NCBI RefSeq assembly: GCF_947488025.1
Contig: NZ_CANKYS010000008.1
Span: 169,856 to 233,855 of the forward strand
Length of the DNA stretch: 64,000 nucleotides
Origin: an uncultured Nocardioides sp.
GTDB taxonomy: Bacteria; Actinomycetota; Actinomycetes; Propionibacteriales; Nocardioidaceae
Direction of reading: 5' to 3'
Shown here piece after piece: positions 1 through 7,700 of this stretch. Position numbers and translations under genes: made by a program. The stretch's first letter is position 1, and each line of letters starts with the position of its first letter. The notes under the pieces were generated by a model. The model saw nothing but the letters and a program-made list of their open reading frames with translations. It searched no databases and was not told where the DNA came from.

Positions 1-2
1 GC

Positions 3-191
3 GTCGACGGCCCCTACGCCGAGGGCAAGGAGGTCGTGGGCGGCTGGTCGCTGATGGAGTACGCCAGCCTCGAGGAGGCCGTGGCCGACCAGCGGCTCTT
101 CGCCGAGCTGCACGCCAAGCACTGGCCCGAGGCCACCGTCGTCTCGACCCTGCGGCAGGTGTCCGAGGGTCCTGAGGCGCCCGGCGACTGA
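3..191 (+). CDS. YCII/DGPF domain protein, C-terminal part (truncated by window edge)
   Basis: The last 62 residues of a YCII-related protein run in from the left edge. The frame opens with V-D-G-P-Y-A-E-G-K-E, the DGPF/DGPY-AEGKE signature of this family, followed by a G-G-W-S stretch and a short acidic/helical tail. YCII-like proteins are small alpha/beta barrels of unproven activity. The stop lies 14 bases before the start of an ECF sigma factor in the same direction, and DGPF proteins are the standard genomic partners of ECF42-type sigma factors, so the two probably form one operon. The start is outside the window. Confidence 0.85.
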   Translation, partial: VDGPYAEGKEVVGGWSLMEYASLEEAVADQRLFAELHAKHWPEATVVSTLRQVSEGPEAPGD

Positions 192-205
192 CCTACGCTG
201 GCCGG

Positions 206-1516
206 GTGCCGGCAGGGACGACGTACGACGACCTCTCCGGCCCCCCGGGGCCCACGGGGGCCGTGATCGCCACGTGGCGGGCCGAGTCGGCCCGCCTCGT
301 CGGCGCGCTCACCCGGATGACGCGCGACGTCGACCTCGCCGAGGACCTCGCCCAGGACGCGCTCGTGGCAGCCCTGGAGCAGTGGCCGGTGTCCGGGATC
401 CCCGACAACCCGTCGGCGTGGCTGATGACGACGGCGAAGCGTCGCGGCGTCGACCACTTCCGGCGCGCGGAGACGCTGCGCCGCAAGGTCGCCGAGCTCG
501 AGCACGACCTCGAGCGGGACGGCGGCGAGGAGGCACCGGTGCCCGACCTCGACGACCAGGTCGACCACATCGAGGACGACGTCCTGCGGCTGATGTTCCT
601 GTCGTGCCACCCCTCGCTGAGCCCCGAGTCGCGAGCGGCACTCACCCTGCGACTGGTCGGCGGGCTCACCACCGCCGAGATCGCGCGTGCCTTCCTCACC
701 TCCGAGGCCACGATGGGCCAGCGCATCTCGCGGGCCAAGAAGACGCTGACGGCCGCGCGGGTCGAGCTCGAGCTGCCGACGGGCGAGGAGCGGGTCGCGC
801 GGCTCGACGACGTGATGGCCGTGGTCTACCTGACCTTCAACGAGGGCTACACCGTGACCATGGGCGACGGCTGGATGCGCCCCGACCTCGTGGCCGAGGC
901 GACCCGGCTCGCCCGCATGCTGGCCGACCTCGCGCCCGAGGAGCCCGAGGTGCTGGGCCTGCAGGCGCTGCTCGAGCTGCAGGGCTCCCGCACGGCGGCC
1001 CGCCTCTCCCCCGACGGCACCCCCGTGCTCCTGGAGGAGCAGGACCGGTCGTTGTGGGACCAGCTGGCGATCCGGCGCGGCCTCGCAGCACTGCGTGCCG
1101 CCTCCCACGTCGCCGCGGGCGGCCGGCCCGTCGGCCGCTACTTCCTCCAGGCCTCGATCGCCGCCCAGCACGCGCGGGCCGCCCGGGCCGAGGACACCGA
1201 CTGGGCCGGCGTCGCCGCGTTGTACGACATCCTCGGGCAGGCGGCGCCCGGACCGGTCGTCGAGGTGAACCGGGCCGTGGCCCACGGGCGAGCCCACGGT
1301 GCCGCCGCCGGGCTCGCTGTGCTGGACGCCGTCGCTCCCGCTGCGCTCGGCGGCTCGCCGCTGCTGCCCAGCGTGCGCGGCGACCTGCTCGAGCGGGCCG
1401 GGCGCCACGCCGAGGCGGCGTCGGCCTTCGACGAGGCGGCCGCCCTCACCCGCAACGAGGGCGAGCGCCGGGTGCTGCTGCGCCGGGCCGAGGAGTGCCG
1501 CGGCGTCGACGGCTGA
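206..1516 (+). CDS. ECF42-type RNA polymerase sigma factor with C-terminal TPR-like domain
   Basis: A 436-residue sigma-70 family protein of the extracytoplasmic function class. Sigma region 2 lies at about residues 30-95 (DLAEDLAQDALVAAL, then NPSAWLMTTAKRR) and region 4 at about 140-190 (GGLTTAEIARAFLTSEATM, the promoter -35 reading helix). A long C-terminal extension follows: the DUF6596 segment with TFNEGYT near residue 212, then TPR-like helical pairs to the end. ECF42 sigma factors have this extension and are encoded beside DGPF proteins, as here. No anti-sigma gene is visible, consistent with control through the C-terminal domain (known for the family, not shown here). GTG at 206 is the first start after the YCII stop; a later GTG at 262 would remove the N-terminal tail. 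Confidence 0.9.
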   Translation: MPAGTTYDDLSGPPGPTGAVIATWRAESARLVGALTRMTRDVDLAEDLAQDALVAALEQWPVSGIPDNPSAWLMTTAKRRGVDHFRRAETLRRKVAELEHDLERDGGEEAPVPDLDDQVDHIEDDVLRLMFLSCHPSLSPESRAALTLRLVGGLTTAEIARAFLTSEATMGQRISRAKKTLTAARVELELPTGEERVARLDDVMAVVYLTFNEGYTVTMGDGWMRPDLVAEATRLARMLADLAPEEPEVLGLQALLELQGSRTAARLSPDGTPVLLEEQDRSLWDQLAIRRGLAALRAASHVAAGGRPVGRYFLQASIAAQHARAARAEDTDWAGVAALYDILGQAAPGPVVEVNRAVAHGRAHGAAAGLAVLDAVAPAALGGSPLLPSVRGDLLERAGRHAEAASAFDEAAALTRNEGERRVLLRRAEECRGVDG

Positions 1517-1525
1517 GACGCCCGC

Positions 1526-2371
1526 TCAGAGGGCGCCCGCGGCGCGGACCAGACCGGCGACCCCGGCGGACGTGCTGTGCGGCGGCCAGGCGATGAGGGT
1601 GGTGACCCGGGGCGCGTCGGTGAGCGGCACGACGGCGAGCCCGTCGCGGAGGTTGGCGCGAGCGGACTCGGGCAGCACGACCGAGGCCCGGCCGAGTCGC
1701 ACCAGCTGCAGCACCTGCGTGAGGTCGCGCAGCTCGGGTCCGGGGCCGTCGGGATAGGAGCCGTCGAGACTGGGCCAGCGCGGCAGCGGGAGGTCGGGGA
1801 TCGCGCCCGCCTCGGCGACCGTCATCGAGCGGCTCGTGCTGGCCGGGTGTCCGCTGGGCAGGATCAGCACCTGCTCCTCGGTGGCCAGCTCGTCGACGTC
1901 GAAGCCGCTCACGTCGTCGAAGGGGCGGTGCAGGATCGCCACGTCCGCACGGCCGTCGCGCAGCATGAGGGCCTGGTGCCCGGGCGGGCTGAGCACCACG
2001 TCGACGGCGACCGCACCGGGCTCAGCCGCGTAGGCGTCGAGCAGCTTGGCCATCAGCTCGCTGGACGCCCCCGCCTTGGCGGTCAGCACCACAGGCGCCC
2101 GTCCGGGCGCCTCCGCGGCTCGGCGGGTACGCCGCTCGGCCGCCTCGACCGCCGCCAGCGCTGCGCGGCCCTCGTCGAGGAGGGTCCGACCGACACCGGT
2201 CAGCGCCATGCCCCGCGGCGTACGCACGAACAGGTCAGCACCCAACCGGCGCTCCAGCTGGGCGATCGCCCGTGACAGGGGCGGCTGCGCCATGCCCAGC
2301 CGTTCGGCCGCCCGGCCGACGTGCGCCTCCTCGGCGACGGCGACGAAGTAGCGCAGCTCGCGGGTCTCCAC
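1526..2371 (-). CDS. LysR-family transcriptional regulator
   Basis: A 281-residue LysR regulator. Residues 1-60 form the winged helix-turn-helix (RELRYFVAVAEEAHVGRAAE, then MAQPPLSRAIAQLERRLG and LFVRTPRG), followed by a substrate-binding-like effector domain. GTG at 2371 is preferred because the protein then begins right at the family's usual ETRELRYF; the frame stays open upstream but that part is not LysR-like. It is divergent from an SDR oxidoreductase gene 104 bases away, and the intergenic region has a T-N11-A palindrome at 2403-2419. The likely targets are therefore itself and that dehydrogenase. The inducer cannot be predicted. It converges on the sigma-factor gene with 9 bases between the stops. 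Confidence 0.92.
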   Translation of the reverse strand: METRELRYFVAVAEEAHVGRAAERLGMAQPPLSRAIAQLERRLGADLFVRTPRGMALTGVGRTLLDEGRAALAAVEAAERRTRRAAEAPGRAPVVLTAKAGASSELMAKLLDAYAAEPGAVAVDVVLSPPGHQALMLRDGRADVAILHRPFDDVSGFDVDELATEEQVLILPSGHPASTSRSMTVAEAGAIPDLPLPRWPSLDGSYPDGPGPELRDLTQVLQLVRLGRASVVLPESARANLRDGLAVVPLTDAPRVTTLIAWPPHSTSAGVAGLVRAAGAL

Positions 2372-2402
2372 GTCCTCGAGCCTACGGCCGCTGACCAGCG
2401 GG

Positions 2403-2419
2403 GATACCCCCGAGGTATC
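2403..2419. promoter_or_regulatory. LysR box (T-N11-A dyad) between the lysR-type and SDR genes
   Basis: GATACC-N5-GGTATC is a perfect interrupted palindrome and contains the T-N11-A core (T2405, A2417) that LysR-type regulators bind. It lies 32 bases from the regulator start and 57 bases from the SDR start, where it could control both divergent promoters. The site is seen directly; the binding protein is inferred from position. Confidence 0.7.
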
Positions 2420-2475
2420 GGGAGCCACCCGATCGGTCTTGGAACGCCGCGGCTGTCCCGACGCACGATCGAGGC

Positions 2476-3201
2476 ATGACAGACACGAAGAAGACAGCAC
2501 TGGTCACCGGCGCCAACAAGGGCATCGGCTACGAGATCGTCGCGGGCCTGGCCCGGCTCGGCTTCCGCGTCGGCGTCGGCGCCCGCGACGCGTCACGGCG
2601 GGAGGACGCCGTCGCCAAGCTCCTGGCCGACGGCCACGACGTCTTCGGCGTCGCCCTCGACGTGACGTCCGAGGCCAGCGTCTCCGCCGCGGCCGTGCAG
2701 CTGCGCGACGAGGGTGGCCTCGACGTCCTGGTCAACAACGCCGGCATCACCGGCGGCATGCCGCAGGAGCCGTCCCGGGTCACCGCGGCACAGGTCCTCG
2801 AGGTCGTCGACGTCAACGTCCTCGGCGTCATCCGGGTCACCAACGCGATGCTGCCGATGCTCCGCGAGGCCCCCTCCCCGCGCATCGTCAACGTCTCCAG
2901 CACGGTCGGCTCGCTCGGGCTGCAGACCGCCCAGGCCGAGCCGGTCGGCCCGATCTCGGGGGCCTACTCCCCCACCAAGACCTACCTCAACGCCCTCACC
3001 GTGCAGTACGCCAAGGAGCTGGCGGGAGCCGGGATCCTCGTCAACGCCGGCTGCCCCGGCTTCGTCGCCACCGACCTCAACGGTCACCGCGGCACGCGTA
3101 CGCCGGAGCAGGGCGCCGCGGTGTTCCTCGAGCTCGCGACGCTTCCCGACGACGGGCCGAGCGGCACGTTCCGCGACGAGACCGGCGTGCAGCCCTGGTG
3201 A
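2476..3201 (+). CDS. SDR-family NAD(P)-dependent oxidoreductase
   Basis: A 241-residue classical short-chain dehydrogenase/reductase. The Rossmann cofactor motif TGANKGIG is at residues 11-18 and NNAG at 87-90. The catalytic Ser is near 141 (NVSS) and the YxxxK pair is Tyr164/Lys168 (SGAYSPTK). The N-terminal TGANKGIGYEIV resembles the carbonyl-reductase-like SDR subgroup, but the substrate is unknown. It is divergent from a LysR regulator and probably controlled by it. ATG at 2476 puts the first beta strand at the usual position. A sugar epimerase-like gene follows after 39 bases with its own ribosome binding site and may be cotranscribed. Confidence 0.93.
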   Translation: MTDTKKTALVTGANKGIGYEIVAGLARLGFRVGVGARDASRREDAVAKLLADGHDVFGVALDVTSEASVSAAAVQLRDEGGLDVLVNNAGITGGMPQEPSRVTAAQVLEVVDVNVLGVIRVTNAMLPMLREAPSPRIVNVSSTVGSLGLQTAQAEPVGPISGAYSPTKTYLNALTVQYAKELAGAGILVNAGCPGFVATDLNGHRGTRTPEQGAAVFLELATLPDDGPSGTFRDETGVQPW

Positions 3202-3240
3202 GGCGGGAGCACCTTGCAGCCCTGCGGTAGGAAGGGCCCC

Positions 3241-4128
3241 ATGCGCATCTTCCTCACCGGTGGCAGCGGCAAGGCCGGCCGGCACGTCGCCCCGTACCTC
3301 GCCGAGCAGGGACACCAGGTCACCAACGCCGACCTCGTGCCGCTCGACCACCCCGACGTCCACGACCTGCAGGTCGACCTCACCGACGCCGGCCAGGTCT
3401 ACTCGGCGCTCGCCGGGCTGGCGACGTTCGACGAGCTCGACCTGCCGCAGCAGCCGTCGTACGACGCGGTCGTGCACTTCGCCGCAGTGCCGGCCATCCT
3501 GCGCACGGCCGACTCGGCGACGTACGCCACCAACGTGCTGAGCACCTACCACGTCCTGGAGGCCGCGACCCGGCTCGGCATCCGCAAGGTGATCTTCGCG
3601 TCCTCGGAGACGACGTACGGCGTCTGCTTCGCGCAGGGCGAGCGGAAGCCCCTCTACGTGCCGGTCGACGAGGAGCACCCGACGGTCCCCGAGGACTCCT
3701 ACGCGATGTCCAAGGTCGCCAACGAGGTGACGGCGCGCTCGTTCCAGGCGCGGAGCGGTGCCGACGTCTACGGCCTGCGGATCAACAACGTCATCGAGCC
3801 GCACGAGTACGCCGAGCTGTTCCCGGACTTCGTCGACGACCCGGCGCTGCGGCGACGCAACATCTTCGCCTACATCGACGTGCGCGACCTCGGCCAGATG
3901 GTGCAGCGCTGCCTGGTGACCGACGGCCTCGGATACGAGGTCTTCAACGTCGCCAACGCCGACATGTCCGTCGCGGCGACGACCGACGAGGTCATCGCCC
4001 GGTTCTACGACGGCGTCGAGGTGCGGCGGGAGATGGGCCGCGACGAGACCTTCTACGCCATCGACAAGGCCCGTGAGCTGGTCGGGTTCGACCCCCAGCA
4101 CTCGTGGCGCGACGTGCTCGGCGCCTAG
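3241..4128 (+). CDS. NAD-dependent epimerase/dehydratase (extended SDR)
   Basis: A 295-residue extended SDR. The N-terminal TGGSGKAGRHVA holds the GxxGxxG-type dinucleotide motif, SSETTYG carries the catalytic Ser/Thr region near 121-126, and Tyr154/Lys158 form YxxxK (SYAMSK). Late motifs (IDVRDLGQMVQRCL, YEVFNVAN) are typical of UDP-sugar 4-epimerase and uronate dehydrogenase-like proteins. The exact sugar nucleotide is not clear. ATG at 3241 is chosen because GGAAGGG lies 5 bases upstream; an in-frame start at 3214 would add nine residues before the first strand. A strong hairpin at 4199-4249 probably ends the transcript. Confidence 0.88.
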   Translation: MRIFLTGGSGKAGRHVAPYLAEQGHQVTNADLVPLDHPDVHDLQVDLTDAGQVYSALAGLATFDELDLPQQPSYDAVVHFAAVPAILRTADSATYATNVLSTYHVLEAATRLGIRKVIFASSETTYGVCFAQGERKPLYVPVDEEHPTVPEDSYAMSKVANEVTARSFQARSGADVYGLRINNVIEPHEYAELFPDFVDDPALRRRNIFAYIDVRDLGQMVQRCLVTDGLGYEVFNVANADMSVAATTDEVIARFYDGVEVRREMGRDETFYAIDKARELVGFDPQHSWRDVLGA

Positions 4129-4137
4129 CCCTACGTC

Positions 4138-4155
4138 GCCGGGCGTACGCCCGGC
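4138..4155. repeat. GC-rich perfect palindrome 3' of the epimerase gene
   Basis: GCCGGGCG-TA-CGCCCGGC begins 10 bases after the epimerase stop codon. It could fold as a short hairpin helping termination, or be one of the small palindromes common in high-GC intergenic DNA. No T-run follows it. Confidence 0.5.
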
Positions 4156-4198
4156 CCGGCGCGGTCCTGCCCGGGGCGGCATCGGCCGGCTCGCGGTT

Positions 4199-4249
4199 GG
4201 GGAACCATCGGCACCTCGAACCGGCCGGACGAGGTGCCGACGGTTCCCC
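4199..4249. terminator. Long hairpin between convergent genes, probable bidirectional terminator
   Basis: Arms 4199-4218 and 4230-4249 pair along 19 of 20 positions with a single A/C mismatch (GGGGAACC and TCGGCACCTCG against their complements), around an 11-base loop that is itself CCGG-rich. It sits between the rightward epimerase gene (ends 4128) and the leftward HesB-like gene (ends 4333), where either transcript could use it. Neither side has a T-run, as is common in high-GC actinobacteria. Confidence 0.65.
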
Positions 4250-4332
4250 ACGTCCGCCGACGGTCCGGACATGAGCGGAGTCCCGAACCCCCATGGGCCC
4301 AGGACTCCGCCGGTCCGTTCAGTCGCGCTCGA

Positions 4333-4608
4333 TCAGGCCTGCTGGCCCAGCGCGAACTGGATGTTGCCGTCGTCGTCGACGCCGCCGTCGAGCACCTTGT
4401 CGGAGAGGAACTCCGAGGCCGGCCCGTCGACGTAGATCGTCGCGCCGTCCTGCTCGATGACCTGGTCATCGCTCTCGGCGTGGTCGGCGGGACTCACCGA
4501 CAGGGACTCGCCGTCCGACTCGGTGGCGATCCGGAGCGCCGAGATCTCCGGCACCTCCTCGGCCAGCTTCTTGACGATGTCGGTCACGTTCTCGGTGAGA
4601 GCAAGCAC
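4333..4608 (-). CDS. HesB/IscA-like small protein lacking cysteines
   Basis: A 91-residue protein with the A-type Fe-S carrier fold pattern: N-terminal LTENVTDIVKKLAEE, a middle strand ALRIATES, and the C-terminal half VIEQDGATIYVDGPASEFLS that matches the HesB/IscA beta core. True A-type carriers hold clusters through three conserved cysteines; this protein has no cysteine at all. It therefore belongs to the HesB-like actinobacterial group whose job is unknown and is unlikely to carry a cluster by the usual ligands. GTG at 4608 is supported by GGAAGGAG 6-7 bases upstream. It follows the large NTPase gene after 127 bases but probably has its own promoter (4644-4672). Confidence 0.8.
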   Translation of the reverse strand: MLALTENVTDIVKKLAEEVPEISALRIATESDGESLSVSPADHAESDDQVIEQDGATIYVDGPASEFLSDKVLDGGVDDDGNIQFALGQQA

Positions 4609-4643
4609 GGGCTCTCCTTCCGTAGGGAGAATGTGTCCCCTTC

Positions 4644-4672
4644 ACCATTGCGCGGACCCGGCGCTCACGCAA
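4644..4672 (-). promoter_or_regulatory. Possible promoter of the HesB-like gene
   Basis: Read leftward, TTGCGT (-35) is followed after exactly 17 bases by AATGGT (-10), about 35 bases before the GTG start at 4608. The -35 box is good. The -10 box keeps only the A at its second position and the final T, so the call is tentative. Confidence 0.35.
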
Positions 4673-4735
4673 ACCGGGCCAGCCGTCCGCGGGGCCACAA
4701 CCGCCGCACGTGTCCGTCATGTCGCCCCCATCCCG

Positions 4736-7700
4736 TCAGGCGAGCGACGTCCTGACCAGGTGGTCGAGGCCCAGCCGGGCCAGGTCGGCGAGCACGGCAT
4801 CGAGCCCGAGCACCAGGTCGGCCGCTCCCCGATCGGGGGCGGTGCCGCACAGCAGCCCGACCGGAACCATCTCCCACGAGCAGACCACCGCTCCCGGGTG
4901 GACATCCGGATCGGGCGGATCGATGGCGGACAGACCGGGCCGACCCGCAGGGCGGACGCGGCTCGCGAGCAGTCGCACCGAGGCACCGGTGCCGTTGCCG
5001 GGGCCCACGCCGAGGACGAGCACCTCCTCCGACGTGGGTACGGCGTCGGGGCGCGCGAGGTCGACCCAGCCCCGCAGCGTCCCGGTCGAGGACTCGACGG
5101 CGTCCCCGCCCACGGGCTGCACGCCCGGACTGCCGTCGACCCGGACCAGCGACCAGCCGGCTCCGGCACCGCGACTGCTGTCGGCGGCCACCACGTCGTG
5201 GACGTCGTACCAGGTGCCCGGGGTGACCAGCTCGCCGCGCCGGCTCGTCTTGGCATCGAACCGGCAGTGCCCGGCGGCCTCGGCGAGGCGTGCGCCCACC
5301 ACGTCCGCGGTGAGGACGAGGTCGGCCGCAACGAGGACGCCGGCGCCCGCGACGGCGCCGTCGCAGTGGATGGTGCAGGTCTGCGCCTCGACCTGGCCGA
5401 GCGCGTGGAGCCACGGTTGGACCGGCCGCCCTGCCGCCTCGACCCGCTGCACGACGTCGTCGAGCATCCCGGACACCGGGGTGTCGAGGCCCACGGCCTC
5501 GGCCGTCCGCAGGAGCTGGAGGTCGCCCGGGGCCACCTCGAGGCAGTGGGCCACCAGCTCCAGCAGCAACCCCCGCTCCTCGAGGACGTCCACCAGCTGC
5601 CGGACGCTCTCCTCGAAGTCCGTCGTGCTGCCCGGCACCAGCGCGTCGAGGCTCTGGTGCAGGCGGATCCGGAGGAACCACCGCAACGACTCGGGAGAGA
5701 AGACGGACACCAACGCCTGCGCGAGCATCCGGTGCACCTCGGGCGGGAGCGGCACGCGCGAGACGACGTCGTCCGTCACCCCCTCGTCGCGGCGCTCGGT
5801 CCTGCGGCTGAGGCTCGGGTCGGTCGTCATCACCCGAGCCAGGGCGGTCATGAGCCCGGTCAGGTCCACCCCGGGCATGCAGAGCACCTCCCGCAGGGTG
5901 GCCCGGACCGAGGCCTCGTCCGCCACGAGGAGGAACTCGCTCCAGGCGGCGGTGAGCGACCGCGCCTGCGGCAGCCGCAACCTGCGGGTGAGCATGCCCG
6001 GCTGCTCCTCCTCGCGCGCCGAGGCTGCCAGGTCGATGGTGGCCAGCTCCGCGGCGACGACCCGCACCGGTCCCTCGACGTGGCGCGGGATGCCGGCGAG
6101 CGTGACCACGCGTGCCATCCGCTCCACGTCCCGGGCGTCGTCGGCGGCCAGGACGCTGCCCACGGCACGGACCAAGGACGGGTCGTCGTGCAGCACGGCG
6201 TCCGGGAGGTCGTCCATGGTGGTCCTGGCCGCGCGAGCGAGGTCGACGGCCGGGGCACCCGCTCCCCTGGCGAGGACGGCGCCGAGCGCCGTGCAACCCA
6301 GCCGCACCAGCCGGTCGGACGCGAGCTCGTCCACCTGCTCGAGCCGGCGCAGCACGCCTCCCGCCGCGTCCCACAGCCCCGCAGAGATGACGAGCTCGGC
6401 CTGCATCCGCGCGAGCCGGTAGGTCTGGTCGTTGACCCCTGCGAGCAGCGCGTCGTCAGCCGTCGTCGCGAGGAGGGACACCGCCTGCTCGACGTGTCCC
6501 ACCGCGAAGAGGGCCTCGGCGGTCAGGGCCGTCAGGGGACTCCGCGGCGAGCGCTCCTGGCGGGTCCCGAGCGCGGCGAGCGCGTCGCGTGGCCGATCGT
6601 CGTCGAGCATCGCACGCACCTTGCGCGCGGTGATCTCCTCGTAGTCCTCCAGACGCGCGGCGTCCGTCGCCAGAGCGTCCAGGGCGACCCCGAGCCGTGA
6701 GGCGAGGAAGGCCCGTCGGCTGCCGTCGAGCTCGTCCATGGCGGACTCGAGGTGGGGTTGCACACCGTCCATCCACCGGTTGTCGACCACTCCGAGGTCG
6801 TCGCCGGACTTGAGGCGGTGGTAGATCTCCTCGGCCCGCTCACGGGCCACCGGAGGTCGGCCGGCGTAGTAGGCGACAGCGGCCCGGTGCAGGGTCTGCG
6901 AGAGCGCCGGCTGGTCGGCCTCGAGCAGCGGCAGCATCACCCGCCGCAGCTCCACCCGGTGGACCAGCGCGCCGTCGGACTCGGGCGTGACCAGCGAGGT
7001 CTCGCGCTCGAGCTCGTCGAACACGTCCTGCGCCTGCTCGGCGGTGGCGACGCCGAGCTCGCACGGCCTGGCGAGCACGTTGAGCACGATGTCCGGCGTG
7101 ATCCGCCGCAGCACCAGACCGGCGCCGGCCAGCCGGCGGACCCGCTCGTCCTGCACGTGCCCCAGCACCCGGTCGTAGAGCCGGCGCTGGATCACCGCAC
7201 CGTCGAGCTGCAGGAGCCAGTCGGTGGCCCGCGAGAACCAGCTGGACAGCGGCCGGTGGGCGTCCGGGGCCGACGCCGCCAGCTTGAGCGACACGGGGTC
7301 GCCGCCGTAGCGGTGCGCGATCCGCTCGGCGACCTTGCGGTCCTCCACGCCCAGCTTCACGAGGAGCTCGCACGCGGACCCGGGGTCGAGCGCCGTGACC
7401 TCCAGCTGCTGGGCGTACGTGCGGGTGATCCCCGCCCGTCCGGCGACGACCACCCGGGCCTCGGCGGGCAGCTTCTCCACCAGCAGGTCGATCAGCCGCA
7501 GCACCGTGGCAACCTCCTCGCTGCTGCGGTACTGCACGACCTCGAAGGTGTCGAGCACGAGGACGAAGCCGCGTCGGGCCAGGTCGAGCTGCTGGAGCAT
7601 CGTGACCAGCTCGTCGACCGCGCGCGGCAGTGAGAAGTGCCGCTTGCCGCGCGGCACCTCCAGCACCCGGGCCCAGTCCTCCCGGATCCGGTTGCAGCTC

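Noticed and set aside
14..1408. 464-codon open frame opposite the ECF sigma factor
   Set aside because: Antisense frame of a high-GC gene; its product is Gly/Arg/Val/His-rich with no domain, while the plus strand shows clear sigma regions.
2593..4272. 559-codon minus-strand open frame across the SDR and epimerase genes
   Set aside because: Mirror frame of two well-supported genes; low-complexity Arg/Gly/Asp/Val composition.
4457..6700. 747-codon plus-strand frame opposite the STAND NTPase
   Set aside because: Antisense of a protein with Walker motifs; no ribosome binding site or domain.
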